This document shows, in pieces, positions 13,057-16,162 of a stretch of DNA of 16,162 nt. The stretch comes from Thermoplasmata archaeon (lineage in GTDB: Archaea; Thermoplasmatota; Thermoplasmata; Thermoplasmatales; Thermoplasmataceae): positions 1 to 16,162 of the forward strand of contig JAJYPW010000004.1 in NCBI GenBank assembly GCA_021795055.1, in the 5' to 3' direction. The notes beneath the pieces were generated by a model that made no database searches, was not told the origin of the DNA, and was given only the letters and a program-made list of their open reading frames with translations. Each line of letters opens with the position of its first letter. The first letter of the stretch is position 1. The translations under genes and the position numbers were made by a program.

Positions 13057-13579
13057 AAACAGGGAAAATTACCGCGAACCCGTGGAATCGCCAACTGACG
13101 TGGAATGTCCCGCCTGCGGATCCAACCTCTTCATCATACTTTATGAAACCGACATCCCGTTGGAAGGACACATCCTCATACAGACCTATAACTGCCACAG
13201 ATGCCTCTACAAGAAAACAAGCGTATTTCCAAGCGAGCCTGGCAGGCATGTCCGCCTTTCCCTGAAGGTTGGCGGAAAAGGTGTGCTGAACACCCTGGTT
13301 TACCGATCACCCAATGCGTTTGTGTATATTCCCGAGATAGGGGCGGAGATCTCGCCTGGGGAACGATCCACCGGATATGTCACTACGGTGGAAGGCATAC
13401 TCCGGAGGCTGCTGGAATACATTGAGATGATGCCTTACGACAACGAGGATGAATTCCTTAAGGTGAAAAGAACAATAGAGGATGCGGCGGAAGGCAAATA
13501 CCAGTTCACGATTGTGATTGACGACGAGACTGGGAAAAGCAGCATTTCAAGCGACATGGCGTCAAGGGAATATGATTAG
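13049..13579 (+). CDS. ZPR1-like C4 zinc-finger protein (archaeal)
   Basis: A soluble protein of 176 residues resembling one half of eukaryotic ZPR1 (COG1779). The C4 finger is CPAC (C20, C23) and CHRC (C49, C52), with 25 residues between and the typical hydrophobic strands LFIILYETDIP and ILIQTYNC. The rest matches the ZPR1 beta-barrel: VFPSEPGRHVRLSLKV, and STGYVTTVEGILRRLLEYIE. Eukaryotic ZPR1 acts as a chaperone for translation factor eEF1A; the archaeal role is not settled. ATG 13049 overlaps the end of fni by 8 nt, so it is probably co-translated with the isoprenoid genes, although a functional link is not evident. Its stop overlaps the convergent nuclease stop by 4 nt. Confidence 0.85.
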   Translation: MDENRENYREPVESPTDVECPACGSNLFIILYETDIPLEGHILIQTYNCHRCLYKKTSVFPSEPGRHVRLSLKVGGKGVLNTLVYRSPNAFVYIPEIGAEISPGERSTGYVTTVEGILRRLLEYIEMMPYDNEDEFLKVKRTIEDAAEGKYQFTIVIDDETGKSSISSDMASREYD

Positions 13580-14907
13580 CCCCTTTTTCTTGATATCTCA
13601 ACGGAAAGCCCGTTCCATCTTATCCTGTAACCCAGGGCCGGCAAAATTCTGGACGGGTTGTATCCCTCCCCTTCAATGAAATCCACCACCTTATCCGGGT
13701 TCATGATCTCCTTCTCTATGAAGGACCTGAGTCTCCTGTCTTCTTCAGGAGAAAGCTGTTCAGGGGCCTTATCCGGCTCCCTGCTGGCCGCCTGGCTTTT
13801 TCCGGCCAGAATCTTCCTGACGCTATCCCAGTTCACCGGAGCATAAAAATTCAGCTCCCCGCGGACGGGCTTCGAGTCATCGGATATAACGTACACCGTA
13901 CGCCAGTTTATCCCCAGCTTCCGGATGGCCAGATCCCTCTCCCTGTTGAACTCTGCATAGTATGGTGAACTGATGTCAACCAGAACTTCCCCCTGATCAC
14001 CAACGAAGGAAAAATCAGGGAAATACACCCTCGTTCCTATAACGACTGGCTTAGGGTCCAGATCCGTGGCCCACGCAGGAAACAGGAACGGCAGACCCGT
14101 CTCCTTCCGGATTTCCGGGAAATAATGCCCTACGGAAGAATCCACGGATAACGTGTAATCGTTCCCACCCCTTCTCTCCTCGTCGGATATGGTGGCCTCG
14201 ATTGTCCAGCCCGCATTTGAAACCAGAGTCTTGAGGAGTCTGGAGAACCTTGCACCGTACCTTCGCGTCCCCTCCAGTATCGAAACCGGCCCGTCTATCT
14301 CGACACCTGCCAGGCGGGTACCCTCTGCTATCGGCCTGTACATCAGGCCCAGGGACTTGACCGCAGCCAATATTCCACGCATGCCCGTTTCCGAACTGAA
14401 ACTCATAGAGGTACACCTCAGGAGCACGGTTTCGAAAAGCTCGAAATTGTATTCCCTGACAAGATCCTCAGGATAAAGTGACGGTACGGAATCAAGAACC
14501 TGTTCTGCTTCAAGGTCTCCCAGTATTGCCCCCTCAATCTCTGCAGGCTCAGTGCCTTTAATGCCTGCAATGTCCTCCAGCAGCTGCATCCTTTTTTTCT
14601 GATCTGTAACCGCCCTACCGGTACGCAGGAAAACGGCCTCCCTTATCTCGTGAGGGTCAAGGGTGGATGGAGGCACGAAGCTGCATTTCCTGAGGAAAAC
14701 CTGGTACATCGCCCTGAGAGTCTTATGGAACTGCACCTTAAGTTCCAGTTCCCTAATCGCGCGATCCACCTCCCTTCTCGTCTTGCCGGCAAAGGAACTG
14801 ACAACGCTGATAACGCTCGATGCGTAGCCGCCCATATCGTCCGGGAGGAATGCGGGAATTATCCTCCCTTTAATTCTGCGTATCTGCGCCAGATCCCACT
14901 GGAACAC
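13576..14907 (-). CDS. bax1: Bax1-like DUF790 nuclease, partner of XPB
   Basis: A protein of 443 residues of the DUF790 (Bax1) family, which binds XPB helicase and cuts DNA in an archaeal repair machine. Family features are DLAQIRRIKGRI at the start, YNFELFETVLLR (about 153-164), LGLMYRPI, DGPVSILEGTRRYGARF (about 205-221), and the PD-(D/E)xK-like core YFPDFSF (about 295-301) then EVLVDISS (307-314). GTG 14907 is chosen because an AGGAGG ribosome site lies 7 nt upstream and the family begins here; the frame runs to 15009 but those residues overlap helicase coding. It overlaps the helicase gene by 38 nt, so translation is probably coupled. The second acidic core position is Asp, where Glu is usual, and the nearby aromatic/glycine pattern is altered. 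Confidence 0.86.
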   Translation of the reverse strand: MFQWDLAQIRRIKGRIIPAFLPDDMGGYASSVISVVSSFAGKTRREVDRAIRELELKVQFHKTLRAMYQVFLRKCSFVPPSTLDPHEIREAVFLRTGRAVTDQKKRMQLLEDIAGIKGTEPAEIEGAILGDLEAEQVLDSVPSLYPEDLVREYNFELFETVLLRCTSMSFSSETGMRGILAAVKSLGLMYRPIAEGTRLAGVEIDGPVSILEGTRRYGARFSRLLKTLVSNAGWTIEATISDEERRGGNDYTLSVDSSVGHYFPEIRKETGLPFLFPAWATDLDPKPVVIGTRVYFPDFSFVGDQGEVLVDISSPYYAEFNRERDLAIRKLGINWRTVYVISDDSKPVRGELNFYAPVNWDSVRKILAGKSQAASREPDKAPEQLSPEEDRRLRSFIEKEIMNPDKVVDFIEGEGYNPSRILPALGYRIRWNGLSVEISRKRG

Positions 14908-16162
14908 CTTTTCTCCTCCTGAACGAAGTGCCGAACTCTGAGGTGCCCTTCGCAACCACCTCGTAAAGAACTGCCTGCTTACCCGGCGAAGGCCTGAGGA
15001 TTCTTCCAAGCCTCTGCCTGAACTGCCTTGTGCTTCCCGACCCGCTGAGTATGACCGCTACGGAAGCGTCAGGAACATCGACGCCCTCATCCAGAACCTT
15101 TGAAGTGGCAATTGCGCTGACCCTGTTTTCCTTGAACCAGCGCAGGTATTCCCTTCTCTCCTTCGGGGGGGTCATGTAGGTGAATGCAGGAATCAGGAAA
15201 GCCTTCGAAAGCATGTAAGCCGTTTCCGTATCTTCGCTGAAGATGATGATCTTGTCATCGGGATGCCTTTCGAGTATCCTCCTTGTTGCTTCCAGCTTAT
15301 TCCTGGTGCTGAAGGCGATATCCCTCGCCCTCCTCCACGCCATCAGGGCCTCGCGCCCTTCAGGGTTCCACGAACTAAGGATAAACTGCTCGAAATTCCA
15401 GGCGCCGCGCATGGACATCCTGTGCTTTCGAATGTAGTTAAGGAACACTGACCTGTTGCGATCGTACTCCCTCTCCTCCTCAGGCGAAAGATTCACGGGA
15501 ACGCGGACAATCTGATACGCTGAAAGATAATCAGACAGTTCTTCGTAACCAAGCTCAAAAACCTTCTCGCCCATGTATTGCGAGAGCACCTCATGCAGGC
15601 CATCCGACCGCTCAAGCGTTGCCGTGAGTCCCAGCCTGTATGGGGATGCGTACATCCTTGCGATTTCGACAAACTTGCCTGAAGACAGGTGATGGACCTC
15701 GTCGACGAGCAAAAACCTGAACCGGTTACCAAGAGATTCGGCTCTCAGGTAAGCAGAGTCATACGTGCACACCGTTATGGGAAGGAGTACATCTTCTCCC
15801 CCGCCTATCTGGCCCACCTCAACTCCGAAGGTATCTGATATACGCTTCCTCCACTGCTCAATCAGATCAATGGTTGGTGCGATCACTATGGTGGAGGTTT
15901 TCAGGAATTCAATGGCGGCCAGGCCGATATGGGTTTTCCCCGCTGCAGTCGGCAGCACCACGATACCGTTGTTTCCATTGTCCTTCCATCGCTTCAGCGA
16001 AGTCCTCTGATACTCGCGCAGATTAAGATCAGAATGAAGTTTCAGGTTGTTCATTGCCGGAAAAACTTTGTCCTCTGCTTCCGGGTACCTTTTTTTGAGG
16101 TCCCTGTACCGATAACCTTCAGTCCTGTAGACGCCCACGCGGTCGTCCTTTAGAACATAATC
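14870..16162 (-). CDS. xpb: XPB-type DNA repair helicase, 5' end outside the window
   Basis: A superfamily 2 helicase. The frame is open to the right edge and eight codons before GTG 16138 already look family-like (ending RVGVYRTEGYRY), so the gene probably begins beyond the window. Numbered from 16138: Q-like motif LREYQRTSLKRW (40-51), Walker A LPTAAGKT (62-69), IVIAPTIDLIEQW (84-96), DEVHH (146-150, the DEAH box with VH), LTATLERSDG (171-180), and the C-terminal motifs IIIFSEDTE, LDEGVDVPDASVAVILSG and RQFRQRLGRILRP. ATP-driven DNA unwinding at damage or bubbles is the family role. A basic insert (NYIRKHRMSMRG) fits the thumb-like region of archaeal XPB. It overlaps the Bax1-like nuclease gene by 38 nt; the pairing is conserved in archaea. 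Confidence 0.93.
   Translation of the reverse strand, partial: DYVLKDDRVGVYRTEGYRYRDLKKRYPEAEDKVFPAMNNLKLHSDLNLREYQRTSLKRWKDNGNNGIVVLPTAAGKTHIGLAAIEFLKTSTIVIAPTIDLIEQWRKRISDTFGVEVGQIGGGEDVLLPITVCTYDSAYLRAESLGNRFRFLLVDEVHHLSSGKFVEIARMYASPYRLGLTATLERSDGLHEVLSQYMGEKVFELGYEELSDYLSAYQIVRVPVNLSPEEEREYDRNRSVFLNYIRKHRMSMRGAWNFEQFILSSWNPEGREALMAWRRARDIAFSTRNKLEATRRILERHPDDKIIIFSEDTETAYMLSKAFLIPAFTYMTPPKERREYLRWFKENRVSAIATSKVLDEGVDVPDASVAVILSGSGSTRQFRQRLGRILRPSPGKQAVLYEVVAKGTSEFGTSFRRRKGVPVGSGADTQN
14915..14920 (-). promoter_or_regulatory. Strong ribosome binding site deciding the nuclease start
   Basis: AGGAGG on the minus strand lies 7 nt before GTG 14907, inside the end of the helicase gene. It is the best Shine-Dalgarno match noticed in the window and marks an internal start for the second gene of the operon. 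Confidence 0.75.

Noticed and set aside
14908..15009. N-terminal extension of the nuclease
   Set aside because: It is out of frame with the helicase coding it overlaps, is Arg/Ser-rich without family similarity, and AGGAGG clearly points to GTG 14907.
1..16162. CRISPR array, insertion sequence or rRNA
   Set aside because: No regularly spaced direct repeats, no transposase-like ORF with terminal repeats and no rRNA-like stretch was seen on reading through.

Overview
The window looks like the chromosome of an archaeon, most probably a Thermoplasmatales-type acidophile. Supporting signs are the gene set (isopentenyl phosphate kinase next to type 2 IPP isomerase, an XPB helicase followed by a Bax1/DUF790-type nuclease, an archaeal ZPR1-like zinc-finger protein, an orphan pyruvate-kinase C-domain protein, and an HTH-TRASH copper regulator). 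AGG/AGA dominate the arginine codons, and several genes have a TATA element centred about 25 nt before the start codon, as for leaderless transcripts. The lineage is inferred from this combination; no rRNA gene is present.

Left end (1-1500): an AT-richer accessory block. It holds the 3' part of a PIN-domain toxin gene, a broken 3' half of a tRNA (best fit tRNA-Ala) that may be an old attachment site, and a complete vapB-vapC toxin-antitoxin pair whose promoter carries two AACAT/ATGTT palindromes. A gap of about 370 nt without a recognised gene follows.

1492-3482: mtnB-mtnD-mtnC, three consecutive enzymes of the oxygen-dependent methionine salvage pathway (methylthioribulose-1-phosphate dehydratase, acireductone dioxygenase, enolase-phosphatase). 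Convergent to it is a minus-strand pair (5419-3494): a COG1751-like protein and an MFS transporter. A divergent, leaderless M24 metallopeptidase gene (5708-6784) follows.

6826-10417: a metal/oxyanion-stress cluster. It contains a ChrB C-domain protein, a 46-residue stand-alone YHS protein, an Lrp/AsnC-type HTH-TRASH regulator, and a convergent Cu+-type P1B ATPase whose N-terminus is a YHS domain rather than HMA domains. The probable logic is that the regulator senses copper through its TRASH cysteines, the small YHS protein carries the metal, and the ATPase exports it.

10866-13579: an overlapping operon of a small four-helix membrane protein, isopentenyl phosphate kinase, type 2 IPP isomerase and a ZPR1-like protein. 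The two central enzymes perform the last steps of an archaeal mevalonate route to DMAPP for ether lipids. It meets, tail to tail and with a 4-nt overlap, the minus-strand XPB helicase (5' end beyond the window) and Bax1-like nuclease pair, a predicted DNA-repair helicase-nuclease machine.
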